From Bremerella sp. JC817 (GTDB lineage Bacteria > Planctomycetota > Planctomycetia > Pirellulales > Pirellulaceae): 64,000 bases of DNA. Of this stretch, positions 54,816-63,433 are shown one piece after another. The position numbers and the translations under genes were made by a program. The DNA lies in contig NZ_JBFEFG010000266.1 of the NCBI RefSeq assembly GCF_040718835.1, forward strand, positions 1 to 64,000. The letters are read 5' to 3'. How positions within the stretch are numbered: position 1 is the first letter of the stretch; the number at the start of each line of letters is the position of its first letter. Under the pieces are notes generated by a model that saw only the letters and a list, made by a program, of their open reading frames with translations, was not told the DNA's origin and did no database searches.

Positions 54816-56957
54816 ATGTTGGTTGTCCTCGAGGTGGTCGTTGGTGCTCAAGTTGGGCGCCAAGTTAAAGTGCCGCAAGATCAGACATGCAAAATCGGAC
54901 GCACAAATTACGCCGACGAAGCATTCGCGGACGATGTCATGATGTCTGGCCAACACTTCGAGGTACGCAACGACGGTAAGTATTGCTGGCTACGCGATCT
55001 CGATAGCCGCAACGGAACGCGTGTCGATCACGAGCTCGTCAAAGAAAGCCTCGTCTTGCACGACGGCCAGAAGATCTATGCAGGCCGCACCGAGTTTCTC
55101 GTCCGTATCTCTGGCGGCGCCAAGAGCCCCTACGAATCGACCAATCTCGGGCTGATCGAACCCGTTCAGAATCAATCGCTGTTGTCTTCGGAGTATGGCA
55201 GTCAGGCCATCGAAGGGAGCGATCCTCGTTTCTCCAGCAGTGGTTCGCCGGGGGTTAATCCTGCGGCATCGTCGGGTCTGCCGAAAGATGACGCGGCTGG
55301 TTTGCCGATCGCTGGTTCCTCACTGGGAGACTCGGGCACCGATCCGGCTACGCCACCGAACTTTCCCACCGTGCGAAGCGACGTCCATTCGAATGATTTG
55401 AGTAACCCGACGGCCAAGAGCCCTCCCTGGTCGCAATCGCCTCCGCCGCCGATCGTGCCGGGGCAACCTGTGCCAGGTCAGGTGACGCCTGGCTTGCTTC
55501 CGCCAGGGACGCCCCCTACGGGACCATTCGTGCCGCCCGAGAACCGCAAGCGAGGTGGCGACGACGCTCCGATCTTTAAGTTTGCCAAGGGGGGCCTGGG
55601 CTCGCCTATGGGACCTCCTGGCGGAAATCCATCGCCAGGCAACTTTCCTCCTTTCAGCCCAACGCCACCATCGCCCGTTTCGCCTGGCATGCCACCGGCT
55701 GGTAACTTTCCACCGCCTCCTCGGCCCGTTCCACCCGGCACGCCGATTGGTCCGCCAGGGACGCCACCGACAGGGCTTCCGAATATCGAAGAACGGGACG
55801 ACATCCCGAACTTCATGAACCTTCCGCCGCAAGATCCTCCGTTCAAGCAGCCCCCCGGCGAAGGTAAGTTCGGGCCTATCGAAGAACCAAAGTCGCCTCC
55901 ATGGGAGGCCCAACTCGGTCTGCAGGCTGGTGCCAATCCCAACCTCGATTTCGGCGACGACGAATTCGGTCCGCATCTGGGCCCTTCGCTCGACTTTGAT
56001 GACGAGGCGGACGACGACCCGGTTCTGGGCAAACTGCGGGAAAGTGGCACCGAAAGTCCCAGCTTTGCACCGCCGGCGAGACCTGGCAACTTCAATCCGA
56101 ACCTGGTCGGCTTCTCGAACGACGATCCGGTCGCTCGAGAAGTGCCTGGCCTCAATCCGGATGTCTCGATTCCGTCGAACATCGAACCGCCGCCACGCTT
56201 TCACGAGCCCCAAGCCGCAGGCGTTGGTAACTGGCGAAATCCTGATTACGCTTCGGCCGATCTGTCTGAGGCCGACATGCCGGGTGAAGCGACCGATGCG
56301 TCGGCCCCTGCGGCGGCAGAATCGGTTCGCGGACTTTGTTTTCGCGAAGAGACCACGGTCTCTGGCTATCCGTTCTATCAAAGCATTCTCGAAGGAACGC
56401 CGGCGGTTTCTTTCTCGCCGTTCGCCATGATCCGCGAGCTATCGCGCATCGCACGGCCAGTGCTGTCGATTCATTTCCTGCGTGCTGAAAAGCCAATTCC
56501 CGAAGGGCTCGGGGGCGTGCCGCTACGTGGGGACCTCGACGAGAAGTTCGCGGCACTGGGCGGGCCGATGCTCTTCTGCCCGGAAGATCTCGAGCCGTTT
56601 CGTGAGATCATCGACGAGATGTGGGGACTTGATGCGATCAGTGTCTTGTTCACTTCTGGCGATCCCCAGAAGATCGTCGACCACTTCCGCGCTGGCCTGT
56701 TCGGGCCTTCCCGTGGTGACCAGCCGAGTGCATCGCCGGGGCCGCAATTCTTCGCGGTCTTCTCGCCCAATTTGCTGACGACTTTTTTGACCCAACGCGA
56801 TCAGGAAACGGTCGATCAATTGCTTGGTCAGCCTGTCGAAGCGATTTTGACCGAAGTGGCGGACATGCCTGACAGTTGGCAACTGTTCACCCGCAAGTCA
56901 TGGGCCGAGCCACTTCAGAAGCTGGGATTGAATCGCGTCGTCGAACAGACCGGTTAA
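54816..56957 (+). CDS. FHA-domain protein with long proline-rich linker, T6SS-associated
   Basis: A 713-residue protein. The FHA domain (residues 5-100) keeps the phosphothreonine-binding residues: 'CKIGRTNYAD', 'MMSGQHFEV' and 'DSRNGTRVD'. A Pro/Gly-rich linker of about 250 residues (about 200-450), with many PPG and PGTP steps, is intrinsically disordered. The C-terminal domain (about 500-713) has 'DEMWGLDAISVLFTSGD' and 'FFAVFSPNLLTTFL', and aligns with the C-terminal domain of the FHA protein at 36006; the order of elements recalls DUF4123 adaptors that load effectors on VgrG. It is followed 47 bases later by the sheath-like gene at 57005, so the two are probably co-transcribed. Confidence 0.85.
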   Translation: MLVVLEVVVGAQVGRQVKVPQDQTCKIGRTNYADEAFADDVMMSGQHFEVRNDGKYCWLRDLDSRNGTRVDHELVKESLVLHDGQKIYAGRTEFLVRISGGAKSPYESTNLGLIEPVQNQSLLSSEYGSQAIEGSDPRFSSSGSPGVNPAASSGLPKDDAAGLPIAGSSLGDSGTDPATPPNFPTVRSDVHSNDLSNPTAKSPPWSQSPPPPIVPGQPVPGQVTPGLLPPGTPPTGPFVPPENRKRGGDDAPIFKFAKGGLGSPMGPPGGNPSPGNFPPFSPTPPSPVSPGMPPAGNFPPPPRPVPPGTPIGPPGTPPTGLPNIEERDDIPNFMNLPPQDPPFKQPPGEGKFGPIEEPKSPPWEAQLGLQAGANPNLDFGDDEFGPHLGPSLDFDDEADDDPVLGKLRESGTESPSFAPPARPGNFNPNLVGFSNDDPVAREVPGLNPDVSIPSNIEPPPRFHEPQAAGVGNWRNPDYASADLSEADMPGEATDASAPAAAESVRGLCFREETTVSGYPFYQSILEGTPAVSFSPFAMIRELSRIARPVLSIHFLRAEKPIPEGLGGVPLRGDLDEKFAALGGPMLFCPEDLEPFREIIDEMWGLDAISVLFTSGDPQKIVDHFRAGLFGPSRGDQPSASPGPQFFAVFSPNLLTTFLTQRDQETVDQLLGQPVEAILTEVADMPDSWQLFTRKSWAEPLQKLGLNRVVEQTG

Positions 56958-57004
56958 GTGATCTCGCAAATCAATTCTTCGGATCGCATCGACAGGGGAC
57001 TGGC

Positions 57005-58438
57005 ATGGCAGAAATCAAGGTTGGCAGTGCGCTCGCCCCGGCAAAGATGAAAGTCGATGAGCAAGTCCCGCTGCATATTCTGCTGGTGGGCAATTTCCAT
57101 GGTAGCGGCCAGCCGGAACGAACGACGCCGATCGAAGTCGATCGAGACAACATCTACGAACTGCCGGCGGAACTTCAGGTGCGCCTCGAAGGTATTCTGG
57201 CATCGTCCGCTGGGGCCACGCAATCGATCGATTTCGAGGAATTCGAAGACTTTTAGCCCGACGTGTTGTTCGAAAAGCTCGAACTGTTCGAGCAGCTTCG
57301 GACCCTTCGTCGACGTTTGAAAAATCCCAAGCACTTCGATTCCGCAGCGGCGGAAGTCTTGGCTTGGGGAGACAACGCGACGGACGCTTCCAGCGAGGTC
57401 CCTGTCTCGCCGGCCGCCCCAGGGTCGGAAGATCTGTTTGCCGATGTGCTGGCTCAATCGGTCGACGTCGATCGCTCGCCACTGGAAAGCGGAAACTGGC
57501 AGGCCTTCATTCAGAAAGTGCTCGCCGAAAGCAAGGTCGAACGGGTCGATTCTCGCCAGGACGGTCTAGTTGCCTTGGTCGATGAAGCGATCGCTGAAAC
57601 AATGCGGGGCGTGCTTCGCAGTCGCAGTTTTCGTCAACTGGAAAGTACTTGGCTTGGTCTCAAATGGCTTTCGTTCCACGTCGAGACCCATGCCAAGCTG
57701 AAGATCTTTGTGCTCGACACCTCCGCCGAAAGCTTCCAGGCGCAACTCGACGACGCCAATTGGAGTGAGACGGCGCTAGCTCGGCAAATCACTCGACCGC
57801 GGCAAACGCCTGGGGCAACCCCTTGGGGCGTGATCGGCTGTTTGTTTCCGTGGAGTGCGAACCAGAAAGACCTGATTCGACTGTCTCGTTTCGGAGATCT
57901 CTGCCAGGAAGCGGGCGCGGCGCTGGCCGTGGAGTTTCAAGGAAACCAAGAGGAATGGCTCTCGATCGAAGAAGTCAAACAGGTAACCTGGGATCGCAAT
58001 CGTTTAACACGGCCGATGCAAAGCATCGCAGGACTATGGCCACGCGTGCAGTGGCGGCTTCCGTATGGAAAGAAAACGAAGCCGGTCGAATCGTTCGCCT
58101 TGGAAGAAGTCCCTCCGACCGGCAAGGCCGAGTTGGCCTGGGGGAGCCCCGTTTGGCTGGCGTTGGCGGCGATCGCGCAAGGTTTTAACGAATGCGGCTG
58201 GAAACTCGACACTTCCGCCGTCAGTCAGTTCACCGACTTGCCTTTGTACTTCGATCCCAATGCGGATGGCGACGCTCATCCTTGTGGCGAATATCTGCTG
58301 ACCGATTCGCAGATTGAACACCTGATGCAGATCGGTTTGAGCCCGATCGTCTCGTTCAAGAATCAGGACCGCGTCCAGCTTCGTGGCATCCAGTCTTTGG
58401 CAGGCGGAGCGTGGCTCGGACCTTGGTCCCATCGCTAA
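57005..58438 (+). pseudogene. TssB-TssC fusion gene interrupted by one in-frame TAG
   Basis: One reading frame of 477 sense-or-stop positions before the final stop encodes a TssB-like then a TssC-like domain, broken only by TAG at 57254-57256 (codon 84). Codons 1-83 match TssB: 'VPLHILLVGNFHGSG', 'IEVDRDNIYELPAELQVRLE', 'FEEFEDF'. After the stop the frame continues 'PDVLFEKLELFEQLRTLRRR', the same helix that follows 'DDFSP' in the intact TssB. The TssC-like part has 'RSRSFRQLESTWLGLKWLSF' and 'GATPWGVIGCLFPW', and ends about 110-120 residues earlier than normal TssC. A good ribosome-binding site precedes ATG 57005; GTG 57263 could permit re-initiation. It may be a pseudogene, a sequencing error or a recoded gene. 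If read through, it is a non-standard sheath or cap subunit. Confidence 0.8.
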
Positions 58439-58451
58439 CATGGTGCGCACG

Positions 58452-58495
58452 AAAAAAAGCTGCCTGAGCGTTCGCCCAGGCAGCTTTCATTTTAT
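58452..58495. terminator. Bidirectional intrinsic terminator
   Basis: AAAGCTGCCTG (58456-58466) pairs with CAGGCAGCTTT (58477-58487), an 11-bp stem and 10-base loop, with an A-run on the left and T-rich sequence on the right. It serves the convergent sheath-like gene and the deoxyhypusine-synthase-like gene. Confidence 0.85.
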
Positions 58496-58514
58496 CTTCG
58501 AGCTTGCGTTCGAC

Positions 58515-59477
58515 TTACTGACCGAGGATGTACGAGAACATCAGCGGAGCGACGATCGAGGCATCGGAGTTGATCATGTACTTCGGACTGTCTTTGCCCA
58601 GCTTGTACCAGGTGATCTTTTCGTTCGGGACCGCACCGCTGTACGAACCAAACGAAGTGGTCGAGTCCGAGATCTGGCAGAAGTAGCTCCACAGATTCAC
58701 GTCTCGCTTTTCGAGATCCTGCAGGATCAGCGGAACGGCACAGATTGCGAAGTCACCAGCGATACCACCACCGATCTGGTAGAAGCCGATGCCCTTCTTT
58801 TCGTGCTCGAGGTACCACTTCACCAGGTCTTGCATCATCCGTGTGCCTGGGTGGATGACGTTGTGCGAAGACAACGTGCCATCGTAAACGCGGGCCGCGA
58901 AGATGTTGCCCAGCGTCGAGTCTTCCCAACCGGGCGTGAAGACCGGAATACCTTTTTCGTAGGCGGCCAGCACCCAGCTATGTTCGGCTGGAATCTGGTA
59001 ATGCTCTTGCAGCTTGCCATCCTTCAGCAAACGGAAGAAATAATCGGTCGGGAAGTGCTGCTCCCCCTTTTCGTCCGCTTCTTTCCAGTATTCGAGCAAG
59101 TTGTGCTCGAAGTGGCGAATGACCGTTTCCGGAATGCAGGTATCGGTAACGCGATTGAAACCATCTTCACGAAGCTGGAACTCGTCTTCTGGCGACAGGT
59201 CGCGATAGTTGGTGCACATCGCGTAGTCGTCGTGGGCGACGAGGTTGAAGAAGTCTTCTTCGAAGTTGGCAGCCGTGCAACTGATGGCGTGTACCTTATC
59301 GGCACGGATCATCTCGGCCAGAGAAATGCCCAGTTCGGCCGTGCTCATGGCACCGGCGATCGACATGAACATCTTGCCACCTCCATCGACCATCGACTTG
59401 TAAGTCTTGGCCGCATCCAGCATCTCGCGAGCGTTGAAATGGCGGTAATGCTTCTCCATAAACGCGCTGATGCTCAT
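58515..59477 (-). CDS. Deoxyhypusine synthase family protein
   Basis: A 320-residue protein of the deoxyhypusine synthase family. The start is the ATG at 59477 (GGAG 9 bases before it); an upstream in-frame start is unlikely. Motifs: 'GGGKMFMSIAGAMSTAELGI' near residue 32, 'AISCTAANFEEDFFNLVAH', 'YQIGGGIAGDFAIC' near 225, and near residue 290 'EKITWYKLG', where the Lys corresponds to the catalytic Lys of eukaryotic enzymes ('WGK'). The family transfers the aminobutyl group of spermidine in an NAD-dependent reaction. Bacteria lack eIF5A, so the substrate here is probably a polyamine (homospermidine-type chemistry) or an unknown protein. It is monocistronic between a shared terminator and a long intergenic region. 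Confidence 0.9.
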   Translation of the reverse strand: MSISAFMEKHYRHFNAREMLDAAKTYKSMVDGGGKMFMSIAGAMSTAELGISLAEMIRADKVHAISCTAANFEEDFFNLVAHDDYAMCTNYRDLSPEDEFQLREDGFNRVTDTCIPETVIRHFEHNLLEYWKEADEKGEQHFPTDYFFRLLKDGKLQEHYQIPAEHSWVLAAYEKGIPVFTPGWEDSTLGNIFAARVYDGTLSSHNVIHPGTRMMQDLVKWYLEHEKKGIGFYQIGGGIAGDFAICAVPLILQDLEKRDVNLWSYFCQISDSTTSFGSYSGAVPNEKITWYKLGKDSPKYMINSDASIVAPLMFSYILGQ

Positions 59478-60003
59478 CGTGTGCGACTCCTGCAGAAAAC
59501 GGAAAGATTGCACCGCCGCCAATCGCACTTCGCGATACAGCCGGACGGACTGTTTTGAGGCGGACGATTATATCAGTGCGCCAAGGCGAGGAAAATTAGC
59601 CACGCTTCTCCCAGGATCTTTCCAATGGCAATCTTCATCGATCCGCACTGATTTTGCCCGCCAGAAATTCACTCGAGTCTACGGGTTTAGCGGAACCTGA
59701 TCAGCGATGGGCCATATCTGCCCCATGATCGTAATAGTTCTCAAAAGTAGTGATAGGCAGTAATTGATGCATTTTCTGCAATAACCACCGTAGAGGGGTA
59801 GTTGTGTACCTATATTTCGTGTAAAGCGCAAAATTGAATAAAATCAAATAAAGTGGTTTGCTTTGTATTCAACGGGGGCTGTAGCATGCCCCAAAGGTTG
59901 AGGTTTTCTTCTCTGACTCGGCGTTCGTCGGGTTTCTCGCTGCGCAGCTTACCCCAAATTGCAGTCTTCCTAATTCTTCCATATCTCGTAGAGGAACAGA
60001 GTT
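59478..60003. other. AT-rich intergenic region, 526 bp
   Basis: This lies between the divergent deoxyhypusine-synthase-like gene and the first DUF1559 gene, and must contain both promoters. It is clearly richer in A and T than its flanks (59740-59870). A weak 5-bp hairpin, GGGGC/GCCCC (59875-59892), was the only repeat noted. No gene was seen. Confidence 0.5.
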
Positions 60004-61029
60004 ATGAAATGTAGAAGGTCTCTGAGCGGATTCACGCTCGTCGAACTCCTGGTGGTGATCGCCATTATCGGTGTATTGGTCGCCCTGTTACTTCCGGCCG
60101 TCCAATCGGCCCGAGAGGCAGCACGTCGAGCGCAATGTACCAACCAGATGCGGCAGCTTGGGTTGGCCATTCACAACCACCACGACTCTCATAAGTTCTT
60201 TCCAACCGCAGGCCGAGGATGGGACTATTTGCCCACGTTCAACGTCAATCACGACCAGGTCGACGGCAGTCCATTGGTAGGTGCCCAGCAGGAAGCGGGA
60301 TGGCAGTATCAGATCTTGCCCTACCTGGAACAGATGAACGTTTATCAGGGGGATAATTACGGCACGGCCGAAGAACGAGGCCATCGCATCGCTGAAGCGG
60401 TGATTCAAACCTATTACTGCCCCAGCCGCCGGGCCGCCGCGCCGACGCCCCAGTCGTATCGCCAAAGCAAGTACAAAAACGTCGCCATGACGGTCCCTTC
60501 CGGCACGCACGAGATCGGTAAGTCGGACTATACCGCATGCTGCCGAGACTCGCGTCCGCGAGAGCTGAACACCACCATGCCGAGCCAGTTCTCGGACGAC
60601 TCGACTTCGCTCTACAACGTCGGCTTTAACGATATCAGCAACGGCTACGGCTGGGCGAAACGGACTGAGTATTGGAGTGGCGGTAAGACTGGCACGTTGA
60701 CTTTCAGCGGCATTTCCGACGGTTCGTCGACGACTCTCTTCATTGGCGAGAAGCGGATGCAGGTCGGCTATATCGGCCAGAATCCTGGCAACGACGACAA
60801 CGGCTGGGTGAGTGGCTGGGACAACGACTCGGTCGCGTTGGCCGGACGATTGCCAGGGCCAGATGCCCCAAATGTTCCTTACACCGACGCGTTCGGTTCG
60901 GCCCATCCCAGCGGATTCAATGCCTTGTTCGGGGATGGAAGTGTTCGACAGATTCCGTACGGTGTCGACGTTGTGGTGCTGGTTCGCATGTCCCACGTCG
61001 CTGACGGCCGTTCGTACAAAGACCCGTAA
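60004..61029 (+). CDS. DUF1559 pseudopilin-type protein, copy 1
   Basis: A 341-residue protein. It begins with a type IV prepilin-like signal, '[19 protein letters not shown]' after a short basic leader, so it is cleaved after Gly and methylated by a prepilin peptidase. Next come '[20 protein letters not shown]', '[16 protein letters not shown]', and near the C-terminus the H-X9-DG motif '[12 protein letters not shown]'. GAGGAACAG precedes the ATG. DUF1559 proteins are hugely expanded in planctomycetes; their exact role is not established. It forms a set with the lipoprotein gene and the second DUF1559 gene downstream. Confidence 0.93.
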   Translation: MKCRRSLSGFTLVELLVVIAIIGVLVALLLPAVQSAREAARRAQCTNQMRQLGLAIHNHHDSHKFFPTAGRGWDYLPTFNVNHDQVDGSPLVGAQQEAGWQYQILPYLEQMNVYQGDNYGTAEERGHRIAEAVIQTYYCPSRRAAAPTPQSYRQSKYKNVAMTVPSGTHEIGKSDYTACCRDSRPRELNTTMPSQFSDDSTSLYNVGFNDISNGYGWAKRTEYWSGGKTGTLTFSGISDGSSTTLFIGEKRMQVGYIGQNPGNDDNGWVSGWDNDSVALAGRLPGPDAPNVPYTDAFGSAHPSGFNALFGDGSVRQIPYGVDVVVLVRMSHVADGRSYKDP

Positions 61030-61088
61030 ATCATGAAGGTCCGAAGTGCGCGGATTCCAGAATATTCCACAAGGTGAGGAACCATCAC

Positions 61089-61544
61089 GTGAAACAAAAG
61101 TATTGCATTCTAAGCATGGCGTTGATCGCCCTGGCAGGACTTATCTTCAGCGGCTGTGGCAGCGGTGGAAACCAGGTAACGGTATCGGGACAGGTCGTCG
61201 AGAACGGCCAACCAATCCCAGTCCCGAATTACGAAGAAGGAGTGAACAACGTCGCGCTGGTCTTTGTGCCACTCGATGAATCGGGCGAGATGAAAGACGA
61301 AGCAGCCCATGGTGCGAACGCTTCGGAAGATGGCAAGTTCACCGTTACCGGCAACATGGGGAACGGCATTCCACCAGGAAAGTACCGCGTGGCAGTGCGT
61401 ATGACCAGTATGTCCAAAGATGGCATGGCCAGCGACGATGCCTGGAAAGGGAAGTATGGTCCGACTTCGTCCCCGTTTGTGTTTGACATTAGCTCCAGCA
61501 CGAAAGACCTGAAAATCGATCTCGCCGAGGCTCCCAAGTCGTGA
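61089..61544 (+). CDS. Small lipoprotein with carboxypeptidase-regulatory-like fold
   Basis: A 151-residue lipoprotein. The start is GTG 61089, with AGGA 8 bases before it; another in-frame GTG at 61074 lies in the ribosome-binding region. The signal peptide ends in 'LIFSGCGSGG', giving a lipidated Cys near residue 22. The mature part is a transthyretin-like beta-sandwich: 'VSGQVVENGQPIPVP', 'LVFVPLDESG', 'SEDGKFTVTGNMGNGIPPGK', 'YRVAVRMTSM'. Such lipoproteins commonly accompany DUF1559 genes in planctomycetes. It lies between two DUF1559 genes and is followed by a terminator. Confidence 0.85.
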   Translation: MKQKYCILSMALIALAGLIFSGCGSGGNQVTVSGQVVENGQPIPVPNYEEGVNNVALVFVPLDESGEMKDEAAHGANASEDGKFTVTGNMGNGIPPGKYRVAVRMTSMSKDGMASDDAWKGKYGPTSSPFVFDISSSTKDLKIDLAEAPKS

Positions 61545-61577
61545 GCGATTCGAGTCGGGGCAGCTTCAGTGACTTAG

Positions 61578-61616
61578 AAAGGCCGTGCTTCGCCCCAGGG
61601 TGGCCGCGGCCTTTTT
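61578..61616 (+). terminator. Intrinsic terminator after the lipoprotein gene
   Basis: AAAGGCCG (61578-61585) pairs with CGGCCTTT (61607-61614), followed by more Ts. The loop is about 21 bases. Confidence 0.7.
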
Positions 61617-61664
61617 CTATCGTGTCGAACTCGTCTTACCATCATCTATTCAGGATGTCGTTCC

Positions 61665-62687
61665 ATGAAAAACTATCGAGGTTTCACCCTGGTCGAGCTG
61701 TTGGTGGTGATCGCCATCATCGGGGTGTTGGTCGCGTTGTTATTGCCGGCGGTGCAATCTGCCCGAGAAGCGGCACGACGAACGCAGTGTGCCAACCATA
61801 TGCGTCAGATCGGCCTGGCAATCCACAATCATCACGACACACACCAGCACTTTCCAGCAGGTGGACGTGGGTGGCAACACTTTCCGACCTTCAATGTCGA
61901 TTGGGGACAGACCGGAGGAAGTCCTGAGGTGGGCGTCAAGCAGGAGGCAGGTTGGATGTACCAGATTCTGCCTTACCTGGATCAGATGAATGTCTACCTG
62001 GGCGACAATCACGGGACCGTTGAAGAACGAGGCATTCGGATTTATGGCGCCGTGATTCCAACCTTTTACTGCCCCAGTCGCCGAGCCGCCGCGGCCACCC
62101 CACGTAACATAACCCCCAGCCTTTACCGCAGTGTCGACGTGGGGGCGCCTTCCGGCATGTATGAAGTTGGCAAGAACGATTACACCGCCTGCTGTGCTTC
62201 CGACCGACCGCACGAACTGAAGAACATCTTGCCGAGCAAATACCCGGACGACAACGCCCTGAACAATGCCGGTTTTCGCTCGATCTCTAATGGGTATGGC
62301 TTCATCAAGCGTACCGAGTACTGGCATCCCGATGGTCCTCGAAACACTGGCCTGTTGACTTTCTCGGGGATCCCCGACGGCTCGTCGACGACGCTGTTCG
62401 TGGGGGAGAAACGGATGGCGGTTTCGACGATCGGCCAAAATCCTGGGAATGATAACGAAGGGTATGCTTGCGGCTGGGACCAGGACACCATCGGCCGCGC
62501 CGACATGCTTAGCGGTCCCGACCTTCCGTCCATCGTTTCGACGGTGGCCTACGGCTCGGCGCACCCAGGGGGGTACAACGCATTGTTTGGTGACGGCAGT
62601 GTGATCAATCTGGCGTATGGCATCGATGTCGAAGTCCAGTCCCGCATGGGACACATCGCCGATGGCCGGTCATTCAAGATGCCGTAA
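61665..62687 (+). CDS. DUF1559 pseudopilin-type protein, copy 2
   Basis: A 340-residue paralogue of the protein at 60004, nearly collinear. It has the prepilin-type N-terminus '[20 protein letters not shown]', '[20 protein letters not shown]', 'YYCPSRRAA'-type mid region ('[14 protein letters not shown]') and the C-terminal H-X9-DG motif '[12 protein letters not shown]'. The close similarity, including at the DNA level in the N-terminal region, suggests a fairly recent tandem duplication around the lipoprotein gene. It is followed by a strong terminator. Confidence 0.93.
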   Translation: MKNYRGFTLVELLVVIAIIGVLVALLLPAVQSAREAARRTQCANHMRQIGLAIHNHHDTHQHFPAGGRGWQHFPTFNVDWGQTGGSPEVGVKQEAGWMYQILPYLDQMNVYLGDNHGTVEERGIRIYGAVIPTFYCPSRRAAAATPRNITPSLYRSVDVGAPSGMYEVGKNDYTACCASDRPHELKNILPSKYPDDNALNNAGFRSISNGYGFIKRTEYWHPDGPRNTGLLTFSGIPDGSSTTLFVGEKRMAVSTIGQNPGNDNEGYACGWDQDTIGRADMLSGPDLPSIVSTVAYGSAHPGGYNALFGDGSVINLAYGIDVEVQSRMGHIADGRSFKMP

Positions 62688-62718
62688 ATCGAACGGTCCG
62701 TAAGTCAACATGGGGCGA

Positions 62719-62758
62719 ACAGGCTGGCCTGAATTTCACCAGGTCAGCCTGTTTTTTT
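62719..62758 (+). terminator. Intrinsic terminator after DUF1559 copy 2
   Basis: AACAGGCTGGCCTG (62719-62732) pairs with CAGGTCAGCCTGTT, with one wobble or mismatch position, followed by a run of Ts. Confidence 0.85.
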
Positions 62759-62838
62759 CCTTTTAGCCCCCCGATACTGGCACATCTTTCGCGAATAGAA
62801 TAACGCCACCATTGTTGTTTTGTTCCGAGGATGTCTCC

Positions 62839-63423
62839 ATGGTTTATGTTGCCGCTACCTTATTGCTGTTGGCCAATATGACGGCCTGGGTATCGACCCT
62901 GATTACTCTGCCAGGCAACTGGATCTTGTTGCTGTTTACCTTTCTCTACGCCTTCTTTCTGCCGGCCGAATATTACCCGCGTGTCAGTTGGACCGTGGTG
63001 ATCGTGATGGCCGTGTTGGCGATCCTTGGCGAAGTGCTCGAGTTCCTGGCAGGTGCCGCCGGAGCTGCCAAGCAAGGGGGAAGTCGCTGGGGGATCGTGC
63101 TTTCGCTCGTGGGTGCATTCGTCGGAAGTTTGACCGGCGCGATCATGCTGAGCTTTGTCCCGGTCATCGGAACGATGATCGGCGCGCTACTGGGTGGCGC
63201 CTTAGGTGCATTCGGCGGTGCTTGGGCTGGGGAACACAACACCGCGAAGACACACGAAGAACGCTGGGCGATCGGCAAAGGAGCATTCGTCGGACGCATT
63301 ATGGGAACGGTCGGCAAGTTGGCCGTTGGCATCATTATGCTGGTGCTGGTGACGCTGGACTCGTTCTTCGATCTCTCGGCCCGACCAATTGTGACCGAGG
63401 CCGTTTCGATGTTGTCGCCTTAG
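62839..63423 (+). CDS. DUF456 family membrane protein
   Basis: A 194-residue integral membrane protein with about five hydrophobic segments. Characteristic elements are 'LITLPGNWILLLFTFLYA' near residue 22, the Gly/Ala-rich 'LGEVLEFLAGAAGAAKQGGS', 'LVGAFVGSLTGAIM', 'VIGTMIGALLGGALGAFGGA' and a C-terminal helix. The start is ATG 62839, with GAGG 8 bases before it. The family function is unknown; glycine-zipper-like helices suggest tight packing in the inner membrane. It is monocistronic and converges with the DUF1697 gene, stops 10 bases apart. Confidence 0.9.
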   Translation: MVYVAATLLLLANMTAWVSTLITLPGNWILLLFTFLYAFFLPAEYYPRVSWTVVIVMAVLAILGEVLEFLAGAAGAAKQGGSRWGIVLSLVGAFVGSLTGAIMLSFVPVIGTMIGALLGGALGAFGGAWAGEHNTAKTHEERWAIGKGAFVGRIMGTVGKLAVGIIMLVLVTLDSFFDLSARPIVTEAVSMLSP

Positions 63424-63433
63424 CCGGCAGCAA

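Noticed and set aside
55320..56381. Minus-strand open frame of 353 codons
   Set aside because: Antisense to the Pro-rich linker of the FHA protein; Arg/Trp-rich composition is what that linker gives on the other strand.
58383..59558. Plus-strand open frame of 391 codons
   Set aside because: Antisense to the deoxyhypusine-synthase-like gene and crosses a terminator.
60088..62654. Two minus-strand open frames of about 300 codons each
   Set aside because: Antisense shadows of the two DUF1559 genes. They resemble each other only because the sense genes are paralogues.
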